Assembly (NCBI GenBank): GCA_020632975.1
Contig: JACKEL010000002.1
Coordinates: forward strand, 186,001 to 250,000
Direction of reading: 5' to 3'
From: Myxococcales bacterium
Lineage (GTDB): Bacteria > Myxococcota_C > UBA6777
Length of the DNA stretch: 64,000 nucleotides
How positions within the stretch are numbered: the first letter of the stretch is position 1; every line of letters begins with the position of its first letter. A program made the translations under genes and the position numbers. A model generated the notes under the pieces. The model did no database searches and was not told the DNA's origin. It was given only the letters and a program-made list of their open reading frames with translations. Of the stretch, positions 1-8,161 are shown piece by piece.

Positions 1-124
1 ACAACATCCCTGGTGTGACTTGGCGCGAGTCCGCGGTTAAACCGACCACATCGCAAGCAGGCAGTCCTGCGGCCTCGATCCCTGCCTCGCTGCACAACGC
101 AGCCAAAGCTCGATGACGCTCCAT
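1..124 (-). CDS. murE: Mur ligase N-terminus, probably MurE (partial)
   Basis: The reverse strand opens with a frame of 41 codons that runs off the left edge of the window. It reads MERHRALAALCSEAG and later LTADSRQVTPGML. The DSR-x-V-x-PG-x-L pattern is the hallmark of the N-terminal substrate-binding domain of UDP-MurNAc-tripeptide synthetase MurE; MurF has a related motif (DTR/DSR) so it is the alternative. The start at 124 has GGGAG about 7 nt upstream; an in-frame ATG at 136 has no such site. MurE adds the third residue of the peptidoglycan stem peptide in the cytoplasm. It is divergent from the ABC operon at 452. Confidence 0.6.
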   Translation of the reverse strand, partial: MERHRALAALCSEAGIEAAGLPACDVVGLTADSRQVTPGML

Positions 125-217
125 TCTAACTCCCATCTGTGTTGATCAAATCTCGGTCTACTTTCTCGGTCAGAGTGTGTACGAGGGCCCTACTTTGTGC
201 AAGGTTTTTTGGCTCGC

Positions 218-246
218 TTGACAATGCCCCCTTGCGTGCTTAGATA
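218..246 (+). promoter_or_regulatory. Candidate sigma-70 promoter for the ABC operon
   Basis: A perfect TTGACA (-35) at 218-223 is followed after exactly 17 nt by TAGATA at 241-246, which matches the -10 consensus only partly. It would leave a leader of about 200 nt before the ATG at 452; that leader holds a small hairpin (GCGAC/GTCGC, 338-351). It is the only strong -35 in the divergent region 125-451, which otherwise shows no gene. Confidence 0.45.
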
Positions 247-451
247 GCCAGACTCTTTGATGGGGGCAAGCAGCCAAAAATTGAAAAAGGATGTTCCAAG
301 GCGGGAATAAGCCACGAAGACGCCTTGTTAGCCAGCAGCGACACAGGTCGCCTGCGGTTGTACTCTTGCACCCTTGATCATCGAATGCGACCTCTTACGA
401 CTTCAGAAACAGAAACCATCGCGCTCGACGACTGGATCGGAAGGAAAAACA

Positions 452-1396
452 ATGATCAAAGTCCAAGGCCTCACCAAGTACTACCGAGATCTCGTAGCTG
501 TGGATCACCTCTCCTTTGAAGTACCCAAAGGGGAGATCCTCGGATTTCTCGGTCCCAACGGTGCAGGGAAGTCTACTACCATGAAGATGATTACGGGGTT
601 TCTCGCTCCTTCGGCGGGCTCCGTTCATATCAATGGGCTCGACGTCTTTGACAACCCTATTCAGGTCAAAGGCCAAATCGGCTACCTCCCTGAAACGCCA
701 CCTCTCTACCTCGACATGACCGCACGCGTGTACCTACGCCACGTTGCCGAACTCAAAAGCCTACCTTACGGAAAAGTGAACGCAGAGCTTGAGCGTGTCG
801 CCGAACGTACGGGCATTACACACGTCCTCGATCGTTTGTTAGGGAACCTCTCAAAAGGTTACCGCCAACGTGTAGGCCTTGCCCAAGCGCTGCTAGGTTC
901 GCCAGCCGTCTTGATCCTCGACGAACCTTCGAGTGGTCTTGACCCTGCGCAGATCCGCGAGATCCGCGACACCATCCGCGATCTTGCACAAGATCACACC
1001 GTCGTCCTAAGTACGCACATCTTGCCCGAAGTCACGATGCTTTGTAACCGCGTGATCATCATCGACCGCGGACGCATCGTCAAAGACGGGAAGATCGAAG
1101 AACTCACAGGCGAAGGTCGCACATCTGACCTGCTCCGCCTGCGTATCTCCAAAGCCAATGAAGCGACTGAGACCGTCCTCGACGAACTCGATCCTGTCGA
1201 ATCGTTCGACGTTACCGAAGATGGCCTCGCTTACGACATCCAACTGAAAAAAGCAGACGAAGCTTTCCCGCCCAAGCTGCTCGGTGCCTTGCTCAAAAAG
1301 AATGTCGAAGTGCTCTCGCTGCAACCTGTCGTTCCGTCGCTTGAAGATATCTTCCTCAAGACCATCAGCGAAGACTCTTCTGCACAAGAAGAATAA
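452..1396 (+). CDS. Gld-type ABC transporter ATP-binding protein
   Basis: This 314-residue protein is an ABC ATPase of the GldA/ABC-2 export type. Walker A GPNGAGKST is at residues 34-42, the signature is LSKGYRQRVGLAQAL, Walker B is LILDEPSSGLDP and the H-loop is in STHILPE. The last third is a C-terminal extension typical of ATPases that pair with ABC-2 permeases. The start at 452 is chosen because MIKVQGLTKYY is the usual beginning of the fold and AAGGA lies just upstream; a longer frame from 374 lacks a ribosome site. It should energise the permease at 1508 together with the GldG-like protein at 2735. The exported substrate cannot be told from sequence. Confidence 0.9.
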   Translation: MIKVQGLTKYYRDLVAVDHLSFEVPKGEILGFLGPNGAGKSTTMKMITGFLAPSAGSVHINGLDVFDNPIQVKGQIGYLPETPPLYLDMTARVYLRHVAELKSLPYGKVNAELERVAERTGITHVLDRLLGNLSKGYRQRVGLAQALLGSPAVLILDEPSSGLDPAQIREIRDTIRDLAQDHTVVLSTHILPEVTMLCNRVIIIDRGRIVKDGKIEELTGEGRTSDLLRLRISKANEATETVLDELDPVESFDVTEDGLAYDIQLKKADEAFPPKLLGALLKKNVEVLSLQPVVPSLEDIFLKTISEDSSAQEE

Positions 1397-1507
1397 ACCC
1401 AATGTCTGTGCAGTTGCACCAACTTCGCCAAAGAATGCTTTTCCGACTTCTTTGCAAGTAACGTCCGTCCTTCGGGGCGGATGGGCATTGAAACAAGGAG
1501 CTTTTTA

Positions 1508-2728
1508 ATGAATCAACGTGTCTTTGACCTTGTACGCGCCGTGATTTGGGCGGGTAGCGTCGTCCTGATGGGTTATCTCATCCCGCACGCTTCCATCGCC
1601 AACAAGATCTTCAATACCTTCCTCGGTAAAACCCCCACCACTTCCCGTTGGGTGTTTTTTGTCCTCGCTCTCGTGCTCTCTGGTGTGTTGTTGTGGATGG
1701 CGATCCGTGCATTGTTGGCAAGCGCCGTCGATCTCGACAACCCCGACTTCTTGGGTGGCTTGATCACAGGTCTGCTCCAAGGAACTGGAACCGTCCTGAC
1801 CGCGACGTTGGTCTTTACCCTCTGTCGTACAGGTGACCAAGGTACACTGCGCCACTTTGTGTTTGACTTGCTCAACAAAAAGTTTGAGTCCCGCGTACTC
1901 TTCGATCTCCTCGGACTCTTCGGCCTTGTCACGGTCATTCTCATGTCCAACCGTGCGATCCGCGCCATCTTCTTCAAAGAGTTCCGCATCTACTTCACAA
2001 CGCCCATCGCTTACGCGGTGATGATGTTGTTTACCTTGATCGCGGGTTTCTTTTTCCAAGGCGCATTCGATATCTTCAACCAGTATGCGACCCTCCCCTA
2101 CCAAATGAAGATGCGTTACGCCGCACGACTCAACCTCAACGACTTCGTGTTTAGCAGCTTCCTCCAAACGCTTGGAACCATCCTGATCTTCCTCGCGCCC
2201 ATGCTGACCATGCGATTGATCTCGGAAGAACGCAAAAACCGCACCTATGAACTCCTGATGACGGCTCCCATCACTTCGACGGAGATCGTCTTGGGCAAGT
2301 TCCTCTCGGCTTTTGGCGTCCTGAGCATCTTGATCGGACTCACCTTTATGTACCCCTTGCTTGTGGGCATCACCAGCAAAGGCGCATTTGAGTGGGCCCC
2401 TGTTTTCACAGGGTACTTTGGCTTGTTCCTCTTGGCAGGAACCTTCGCTGCCATCGGACTTTTCAGCAGTACGCTTACAGAAAACCAAGTCATCGCTGCC
2501 GTAGTGACCTTTGGTGTGCTTTTGCTGATGTGGATCATGAACTGGGCTGCCAGCAACCTCGGAGACGGTATGTTGCGTGAGGTCGTTTCTTACCTCGCGA
2601 TTACCAAGCACCTTACGGGCTTTTCGAAGGGTATTATTGAGGTTCGCGATGTCGTCTACTACCTGTCGTTGATCGTGTTCGCCAATCTGATGGCTCATCG
2701 CATGGTCGAATCGCAGCGCTGGAGGTAA
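1508..2728 (+). CDS. ABC-2 type permease (GldF-like) with N-terminal membrane extension
   Basis: A 406-residue membrane protein. The classic GldF/ABC-2 core begins near residue 155 (FFKEFRIYFTTPIAYAVMM) and includes the conserved LISEERKNRTYELLMTAPI segment followed by several membrane spans. In front of it lie about 150 residues with roughly four extra hydrophobic segments, which ordinary GldF proteins do not have. The ATG at 1508 has AAGGAG at 1495-1500 with good spacing; an earlier in-frame start at 1481 has none. It lies 111 nt after the ATPase and 6 nt before the GldG-like gene, so it is surely one transporter. Family assignment is firm; the transported substrate is unknown. Confidence 0.85.
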   Translation: MNQRVFDLVRAVIWAGSVVLMGYLIPHASIANKIFNTFLGKTPTTSRWVFFVLALVLSGVLLWMAIRALLASAVDLDNPDFLGGLITGLLQGTGTVLTATLVFTLCRTGDQGTLRHFVFDLLNKKFESRVLFDLLGLFGLVTVILMSNRAIRAIFFKEFRIYFTTPIAYAVMMLFTLIAGFFFQGAFDIFNQYATLPYQMKMRYAARLNLNDFVFSSFLQTLGTILIFLAPMLTMRLISEERKNRTYELLMTAPITSTEIVLGKFLSAFGVLSILIGLTFMYPLLVGITSKGAFEWAPVFTGYFGLFLLAGTFAAIGLFSSTLTENQVIAAVVTFGVLLLMWIMNWAASNLGDGMLREVVSYLAITKHLTGFSKGIIEVRDVVYYLSLIVFANLMAHRMVESQRWR

Positions 2729-2734
2729 CCTACT

Positions 2735-4645
2735 ATGTTGAATTCGTTTTTTCCCGCTTGGATGGGCGCCACGACGAGTGCTTGGCAAACCTACCAACCT
2801 TATCTGATCGTTCTCGGCGTTGCTATCGCGATGGCTGTCGGCTCTGTCCTGATCTGGAAGATGACCTTCGACTTTAGCGACTCCAAACAGCAAAAAGACG
2901 CGAAGCTTTGGGGCTTGTACCTCAGCTTCTTTGGCGCCTTGCTGATCTTTGGTGGCTTCTTCTGGTACCAAATCATCGAACAATTCACCACGCGGATCGC
3001 GATCCTCGAAGGTGTCGCTCTTGGCCTAGTACTCGGGATGTACGCTGTCGGAACCTTCTCTTTTGACCGCAGCGATGCTTCCAAATCCAACCTTTTCACG
3101 GGCCTTAGCGCAGTCGTGTTGTTTGCAGCGCTTGCTGCGCTCGGTGGCATCAACTACTACGCCAACGAAAACTCCAAAAAGTACGACTTCAACGAAAACA
3201 AGTTGCAGTCGCTCACAAACCGCACCACCAAAGTGGTCAAAGCCCTGCGAACCAAGGTTCGCATCGTCGGCTTCTTCTTCAAACGCGAGAAAAGCGCCGA
3301 AGATACGGCTCGTGAGTTCTTTAAGAAATACCGCGACATCAACCGCGAACAACTCGACTATCACTTCTACGACCCCATGCAAAACCCTGAAATCGCTGCG
3401 TGTTATGGCATCCGCTATGGCGGCGCAAAGAACTTTGCTGGTCGCGTGCTCTTGACTGCTGGTCGCTGCGAAGAAGGCAACACCAAAGCCAAGAAAAATG
3501 CGGGTGGTCTCGTGTTCAAAGGGAAGAAGATCGTCCTCGACAAGTTCCCCCCCACAGAACAAGAAGTCACCAACAAGATCGTGCGTATCTCCCGAAAAAG
3601 CAAAAAGGTTTGCTTTGCGACAGGCCACAGCCAACCCGATATGAACGACGCAAGCGCCCAAGGCTTCAAAGGTTTGAACACCGTGCTCAAAGATCGCGGC
3701 TTTGAAACCATGGAAGTCAACCTGTTCAACGCTGACGAGATCCCCAACACATGCGATGTGTTGGTCCAAGCCTCTGCAGACGGCAACCTTCTTCGCGCGC
3801 AAGGCATCGCCAATGCCAAGCTCTCAGAAAAAGAAGTCCGTTTGATCGAGCGTTACGTCAGCGGCGGTGGTCGCCTCTTGGTCATGCATGAACCTCAGTC
3901 CCCCTCTGGACTCGAAGAGTTCCTTGCCAAATACGGCGTCAAAGTCAGCAATGGCTTGATTGTCGACTTTTTCCACAACCTCGGTCGTCGTTTTGGTGGC
4001 CCGCTCTCTGTCGCCACCCAAAACTACCCCAACAATCACCCTATCACCGAAGGTTTCCGTGGCCGCGTCGCCAGTGGCTTTGTGTACGCAAGCCCCTTGA
4101 GCGTAGATCGCAGCAAGTCGGGCGCCAACATCGTCGAGTTGATCAAGACCAACCCCACAAGACTTCGTATCCCTGGGAAACAGTGCTGTACGTTCTACTT
4201 CCCAGATCCCAACAATCGTAAGTTCTTTGGGCTTCTTAGCGCTTCGCGTCGTTGGAAACGAGATGAGATGTTGCGCCAAGTCATCATGGGCAACCTGATC
4301 CAAAACAACTTCAAAGGCGCCAAAGGAGGCACCTTTACGTTGGCCGCGGCCATCAGCAAAAAGATCAAAAAGTCCAAAAAAGACCTTCGTATGGTGGTCT
4401 TTGGCGATGCGACCTTCGCAAGCAACATCCTGTTGCGCGAAAACGAAACGCTGGTGATGAACGCGATCTCTTGGCTTGCACAAGAAGAAGACCAGATCCA
4501 CATCCCCCCCAAACAACGCAAGCCCACTTCGCTGCGACTGACCTCGCTGCAACGTAACTTCTTGCGTTATAGCAACCGCTATGGCATGCCGCTCTTCTTC
4601 CTCTGTCTTATCTTTCTCGTCTCGGCGATTCGGAGGACCCAATAA
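2735..4645 (+). CDS. GldG-like ABC transporter auxiliary protein
   Basis: A 636-residue protein with about four to five N-terminal membrane spans (to about residue 140), a large extracytoplasmic domain starting at YDFNENKLQSLTNRTTK, and one C-terminal span (MPLFFLCLIFLVSAI). The region after the spans matches the GldG / ABC_transp_aux family, where a conserved N-K-L-x-SL-x-x-x-T stretch opens the domain. In Bacteroidota GldFG works with GldA in gliding; related loci occur in many phyla without gliding, so no motility role is claimed. GGAGGT stands before the start, and the stop overlaps the next start by one base. Confidence 0.85.
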   Translation: MLNSFFPAWMGATTSAWQTYQPYLIVLGVAIAMAVGSVLIWKMTFDFSDSKQQKDAKLWGLYLSFFGALLIFGGFFWYQIIEQFTTRIAILEGVALGLVLGMYAVGTFSFDRSDASKSNLFTGLSAVVLFAALAALGGINYYANENSKKYDFNENKLQSLTNRTTKVVKALRTKVRIVGFFFKREKSAEDTAREFFKKYRDINREQLDYHFYDPMQNPEIAACYGIRYGGAKNFAGRVLLTAGRCEEGNTKAKKNAGGLVFKGKKIVLDKFPPTEQEVTNKIVRISRKSKKVCFATGHSQPDMNDASAQGFKGLNTVLKDRGFETMEVNLFNADEIPNTCDVLVQASADGNLLRAQGIANAKLSEKEVRLIERYVSGGGRLLVMHEPQSPSGLEEFLAKYGVKVSNGLIVDFFHNLGRRFGGPLSVATQNYPNNHPITEGFRGRVASGFVYASPLSVDRSKSGANIVELIKTNPTRLRIPGKQCCTFYFPDPNNRKFFGLLSASRRWKRDEMLRQVIMGNLIQNNFKGAKGGTFTLAAAISKKIKKSKKDLRMVVFGDATFASNILLRENETLVMNAISWLAQEEDQIHIPPKQRKPTSLRLTSLQRNFLRYSNRYGMPLFFLCLIFLVSAIRRTQ

Positions 4646-6396
4646 TGGCAACGCGTACACAGTCCCAAATGATCACGACCACGCTGTGGCTTCTTGTGGC
4701 CGTAGCGATCGGACTCTTTGTTTATCAAGATCGTAAAAACAAAGAAGCCCTCAAAAACAAAGAAGAAAAAGCCAAGCTTCTCTTTACGCTCGACAGCAAG
4801 CTCGATCCCAGCAAAGAAAAGCAGCGCAATACCATCCTTGCGGACATTAGCGAAGTAACCCTCTACAACGCCAAAGCCCCCAAAGGAAAACAAACCGTCC
4901 AGCTCAAACAAGAGAAACACGGTGACCTTCGCGACTGGATGATCCAGTCCCCTGTGAAAACCCCCGCAGATCCGAAAGAAGTCACCCGTGCGATCGGAGA
5001 TCTCGTACAAGCTAAACACATCGAGATCGCCACGACGCTGAAAAAAGACGACAAAGAGTACGCCAAAAAGGTCAAGCGCTATGGCCTCCAAAGCCCCCAA
5101 CACACCGTCCAGTTTGTGTACAAAGGGAAAAAGCATGGCCTTCAAATGGGCGGCAAAGACTCTTTCTCAGGAAAGTACTTCGCTCGCATCGACGGCAGCA
5201 ACGAAGTCCTTCTCGTCGAAAGCTCCCTCTTCTACAGCCTCGACAAAAAGCTCTTTGACCTGCGCCGCAAAGAACTCTTTACGCAACGCACCAAAGATAT
5301 CCAAACCTTCACCATGACGCGTAGCCAAGACCAGATCTCCCTTGCACGCTATGAAGAAGGTAGCCCCATCACCGCAGGTGCCCCCAAACATGACCACCAT
5401 GGTCACGATCACCACGGCCACAACCACGGCCAGCCCAAAAGCAAGTCGCTGACAGGTTGGAAACTTACCCAGCCCGTCCAAGGCCCCGCTGACAAACAAA
5501 CCATCAACCTGATGATCAACAGCTTGCGTTACCTCCGCGCTGAAAAGTTCGTCAGCGAAGATGTAAAAAAAGACAGCAAAAAGTTCGGCCTCGACAAACC
5601 CGATGTCTCTATCGAGTTGACGCTCAAAAACAAACAAGGCAAAGAAGACAAGTTCGAGATCCACTTCGCTTTCCCTGCAAAGGACGCGAAAAAAGCTTAT
5701 GTAGCTGTCCCTGTGGGCGGTCCCATCGCGCAAGTCGAACGCAATGTCCTCAAAGACTTGAGCAAAAAAGTCTTTTACTTCCGCGAAAAACGCGCGCTCT
5801 TTGCCTCCAACAAGCGCATCAAACAACTTGAGTTCAAACAAGGCGGAAAAAGCTTCCGTTTGCTCAAGATCGAAGGCCGCGATCAACAATGGCGCGTCCT
5901 CAACCCTGGCCCCCAAAACGCAAACAACAAAAAAGCCAACGACTTGCTCAACGACTTGCTCGCAACCAAAGTCGCAAGCTTTGTGGTTGAAAACGCGAAC
6001 GCTGCGACGCTTCAGCAGTACGGACTCGACAAACCACAACTGCACATCAGCTTCTTTGGCAACAGCAACAAAGAAGTCCTTGAAGAGTTGCTGCTCGGCA
6101 AAAACGATAAGTCCGGCTACTACGCAACAAATACCAAGCGACAAAAGATCTTCTTGATCAAAACAGGCGACATCACTAAGCTACCCACACAAGACTGGCA
6201 GTTGATCCAAGGCGGAAAGAAGCCTGCTGCACGTCCCGCGAAACGCACGGCCCCCTCTTCCAAGCCTGCTTCGCGACAAACAAGTGTGAAAAAATCGTTG
6301 CCGCGTTTGACGATCCCGAGCCCCCGCCCTGTCGCACCCACGACTTCGCGCCCTGTGGCTCCCAAAGCTCCGTCCTCTCAGCCCGCGCAACGCTAA
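4645..6396 (+). CDS. DUF4340 domain protein with His-rich loop
   Basis: A 583-residue protein with one N-terminal membrane anchor (about residues 9-26) followed by repeated halves with L-x-D-x-x-x-x-x-FGL/YGLDKP patterns, as in the DUF4340 family that commonly follows GldG-like genes. The stop of the upstream gene and this ATG share one base (TAATG), so the two are translationally coupled. Two features are odd. A His/Gly/Asp-rich run at about residues 249-262 (HDHHGHDHHGHNHG) could bind metal ions. The last 60 residues are Pro/Ser/Arg/Lys-rich and end with TTSRPVAPKAP, a tail style shared with the proteins at 13271 and 14960. Function unknown; likely part of the transporter complex outside the membrane. 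Confidence 0.75.
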   Translation: MATRTQSQMITTTLWLLVAVAIGLFVYQDRKNKEALKNKEEKAKLLFTLDSKLDPSKEKQRNTILADISEVTLYNAKAPKGKQTVQLKQEKHGDLRDWMIQSPVKTPADPKEVTRAIGDLVQAKHIEIATTLKKDDKEYAKKVKRYGLQSPQHTVQFVYKGKKHGLQMGGKDSFSGKYFARIDGSNEVLLVESSLFYSLDKKLFDLRRKELFTQRTKDIQTFTMTRSQDQISLARYEEGSPITAGAPKHDHHGHDHHGHNHGQPKSKSLTGWKLTQPVQGPADKQTINLMINSLRYLRAEKFVSEDVKKDSKKFGLDKPDVSIELTLKNKQGKEDKFEIHFAFPAKDAKKAYVAVPVGGPIAQVERNVLKDLSKKVFYFREKRALFASNKRIKQLEFKQGGKSFRLLKIEGRDQQWRVLNPGPQNANNKKANDLLNDLLATKVASFVVENANAATLQQYGLDKPQLHISFFGNSNKEVLEELLLGKNDKSGYYATNTKRQKIFLIKTGDITKLPTQDWQLIQGGKKPAARPAKRTAPSSKPASRQTSVKKSLPRLTIPSPRPVAPTTSRPVAPKAPSSQPAQR

Positions 6397-6416
6397 CGAA
6401 CGAAGGAGTTCCGTTT

Positions 6417-6644
6417 ATGGCTCGCGTTACCGTCGAAGACTGCCTCGATAAAGTCCACAACCGCTTTGCTCTCGTGATGCTTGCGGTCCAACGTGTCCGT
6501 CAACTCAAGCGAGACAAAGACGCCAAGCCCCTTGTGCGTTCCCGCAACAAAGAGGCTGTGACCGCACTGCGCGAAGTCGCCGCAGGAAAAGTAGAGTACA
6601 AAGAAGATCCTTTGACCAAAAATCCCTATAGCCGCTACCTATAA
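6417..6644 (+). CDS. rpoZ: DNA-directed RNA polymerase omega subunit
   Basis: A 75-residue protein beginning MARVTVEDCLDKVHNRFALVM, the characteristic N-terminus of RNA polymerase omega. Omega wraps the C-terminus of beta-prime and helps polymerase assembly. AAGGAG precedes the ATG. It sits only 20 nt after the DUF4340 gene, so it is probably transcribed with the ABC operon; in many genomes rpoZ instead follows gmk, so this neighbourhood is atypical. Confidence 0.9.
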   Translation: MARVTVEDCLDKVHNRFALVMLAVQRVRQLKRDKDAKPLVRSRNKEAVTALREVAAGKVEYKEDPLTKNPYSRYL

Positions 6645-6734
6645 GCTCCCATCCCCAACCCCCTTCGCCTCCCCCATCACGACAAAATCCCCAACAAAAG
6701 AAATACCTTCAAACTCTAGGTGCCGTGTGGCGTG

Positions 6735-6842
6735 CGCTCTCGAGCACACTTCTACATGTTGCTTTGTGTACGCTCTCGAGCACACTTCTACATGCTGCTT
6801 TGCGCACGCTACCAAACACACGTTTGCATAGAGACACGCAAT
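6735..6842. repeat. 36-bp tandem repeat between converging genes
   Basis: Two nearly identical 36-bp units start at 6735 and 6771 (cgctctcgagcacacttcta followed by catgttgcttt or catgctgcttt), and a degenerate third unit starts at 6807. The unit contains the palindrome CTCGAG. The tract lies between the 3' ends of rpoZ (plus) and the gene at 6892 (minus). No gene is evident in 6645-6891. Confidence 0.85.
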
Positions 6843-6865
6843 CCACGAACGCCAAAGCCCACAGC

Positions 6866-6887
6866 CCGCCTGTATAGAGGCAGGCGG
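6866..6887. terminator. Hairpin between rpoZ and the minus-strand gene
   Basis: CCGCCTG at 6866-6872 and CAGGCGG at 6881-6887 form a perfect 7-bp stem with an 8-nt loop (tatagagg), 5 nt outside the stop of the minus-strand gene at 6892. No run of T follows on either strand, so use as an intrinsic terminator is only possible, not shown. Confidence 0.4.
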
Positions 6888-6891
6888 CCCA

Positions 6892-7872
6892 CTAACGACG
6901 AGGTGGCTTTTTCTTCCCTCGCTTGCCTTTGACGCTGCCCATCCCAGGGATCACAAAGACCTTATCGTCGCGCTTGGCGGCTTTGCTGCGCCCCAACAAG
7001 ATCAAGTTGCGCAATCCCGTTCCTTTTTGACGTGGGTTCTTTTTCTCTGCGATCGAGATCCACTCCCACGCCCGCTCAAACCACATCGAAGCGCGATAGA
7101 ACTTCCCTTCTTGGCGATACAACTCAGCGATCAAGTACGCCACAGTGGGACGTTTGGAGAGTGGATAAAGCTTTTTCTTCAATGCAAACTGCATCGCTGC
7201 AATCGACTGTTTGCGGAAGTTGGAAGCCGCAGGCTTGTTGTTTTCTTCTCGCGCAGCCCACGCAGCCCGAAGATAAAACTGACCAAAGAACTTTGCGTCT
7301 TTCTTACGTGCCACATACCCCGCAGCAGCCGCTTGATAACGAAAGGTCCCAGGGATCTCTTCTCCTGCTTGAAAACCACGACGGATCGCGCGCAGCGCTC
7401 GTTCCATCGCGAGACGTTCATAAGGCTTTTGGAAGTCCTCGACCAACGCTGCATAGTTGCTTCGCGGGCAAATCCAGATGTAATTGCGTTGGCCGAAACG
7501 ACCCAAGTGTGGGCGCAGATCGCTGTCTCTTGCTTGCGCACGCATCCCTTTGATCACCAAGACCTCAATCAACTCACCATCATGAGGACAGCGAAGACGA
7601 CGTACGCGTACTTCTGCTCCAATCACTCTTCCAAGACAATAACGCCCGTAGCGCTGGCCTTCAGGACAGACCCGACGAACGATCTCGGGGCGCTTTTTGG
7701 GCGCCACAACAACTTTGCGAGCGACAGGGTGTGATGTCGGCCCCTTTTGTTTTGTAGACTGTTTGGAGGTTGGGTGCGGCAATGTGGAGGGGGGTACTCC
7801 GAAAGCGGCCCTTGAAAGGATAAAGAAGGCTCCACATCCGACTACAACAAGGCGAAACGCATTCTCAAACAT
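6892..7872 (-). CDS. Exported DUF2225-like protein
   Basis: A 326-residue protein with a hydrophobic N-terminus (MFENAFRLVVVGCGAFFILS) that looks like a signal peptide or anchor, then a Lys/Pro/Thr-rich linker. From about residue 69 it resembles DUF2225: a CPHDG segment, RDSDLRP, then ICPRSNYAAL followed by DF and a helical, TPR-like tail. DUF2225 members normally carry CPxC pairs that bind zinc; here both pairs have lost the second Cys (CPHD, CPRS), so metal binding looks weakened. The C-terminus is very basic (GKRGKKKPPRR). AAAGGA precedes the ATG. Role unknown. Confidence 0.5.
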   Translation of the reverse strand: MFENAFRLVVVGCGAFFILSRAAFGVPPSTLPHPTSKQSTKQKGPTSHPVARKVVVAPKKRPEIVRRVCPEGQRYGRYCLGRVIGAEVRVRRLRCPHDGELIEVLVIKGMRAQARDSDLRPHLGRFGQRNYIWICPRSNYAALVEDFQKPYERLAMERALRAIRRGFQAGEEIPGTFRYQAAAAGYVARKKDAKFFGQFYLRAAWAAREENNKPAASNFRKQSIAAMQFALKKKLYPLSKRPTVAYLIAELYRQEGKFYRASMWFERAWEWISIAEKKNPRQKGTGLRNLILLGRSKAAKRDDKVFVIPGMGSVKGKRGKKKPPRR

Positions 7873-8104
7873 CTAGTTTTTCCTTTATTTTCAAGACTTA
7901 TCATCATGCACCAGAGCTGGCACATGCCTTGCCAAAGGTATCCAAGCGTGTTAGGCTGCAAGCCGACCACACAACTTCTTTTCATCTCGCATTAGAACAA
8001 AACGCCATCGGGCGCGAAGATCAAGCCCCATGATAGGCGAAGAAAAAAGTGCAGTGAATAGAAACAGAGAAAACAACGTCATACACACCGAAGGAAACGC
8101 AGGG

Positions 8105-8120
8105 TGTGATCTTTATCACG
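8105..8120. promoter_or_regulatory. CRP/FNR-like palindrome upstream of the Tyr-rich protein
   Basis: TGTGA-N6-TCACG at 8105-8120, with a perfect inner dyad GTGAT-cttt-ATCAC, lies 42 nt before the start codon at 8162. This matches the half-site spacing of CRP/FNR-family operators. No such regulator is encoded in the window, so the assignment rests on pattern alone. The rest of 7873-8161 shows nothing else clear. Confidence 0.35.
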
Positions 8121-8161
8121 ATCGCCCCCTCATGGCCCCCACCTTTTCATAGGAGGCTTCC

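Noticed and set aside
1505..2983. Long open frame (about 490 codons) on the minus strand opposite the permease gene
   Set aside because: It mirrors the codon pattern of the true gene, is rich in His/Glu/Gln/Asp, crosses two real genes and lacks a ribosome site.
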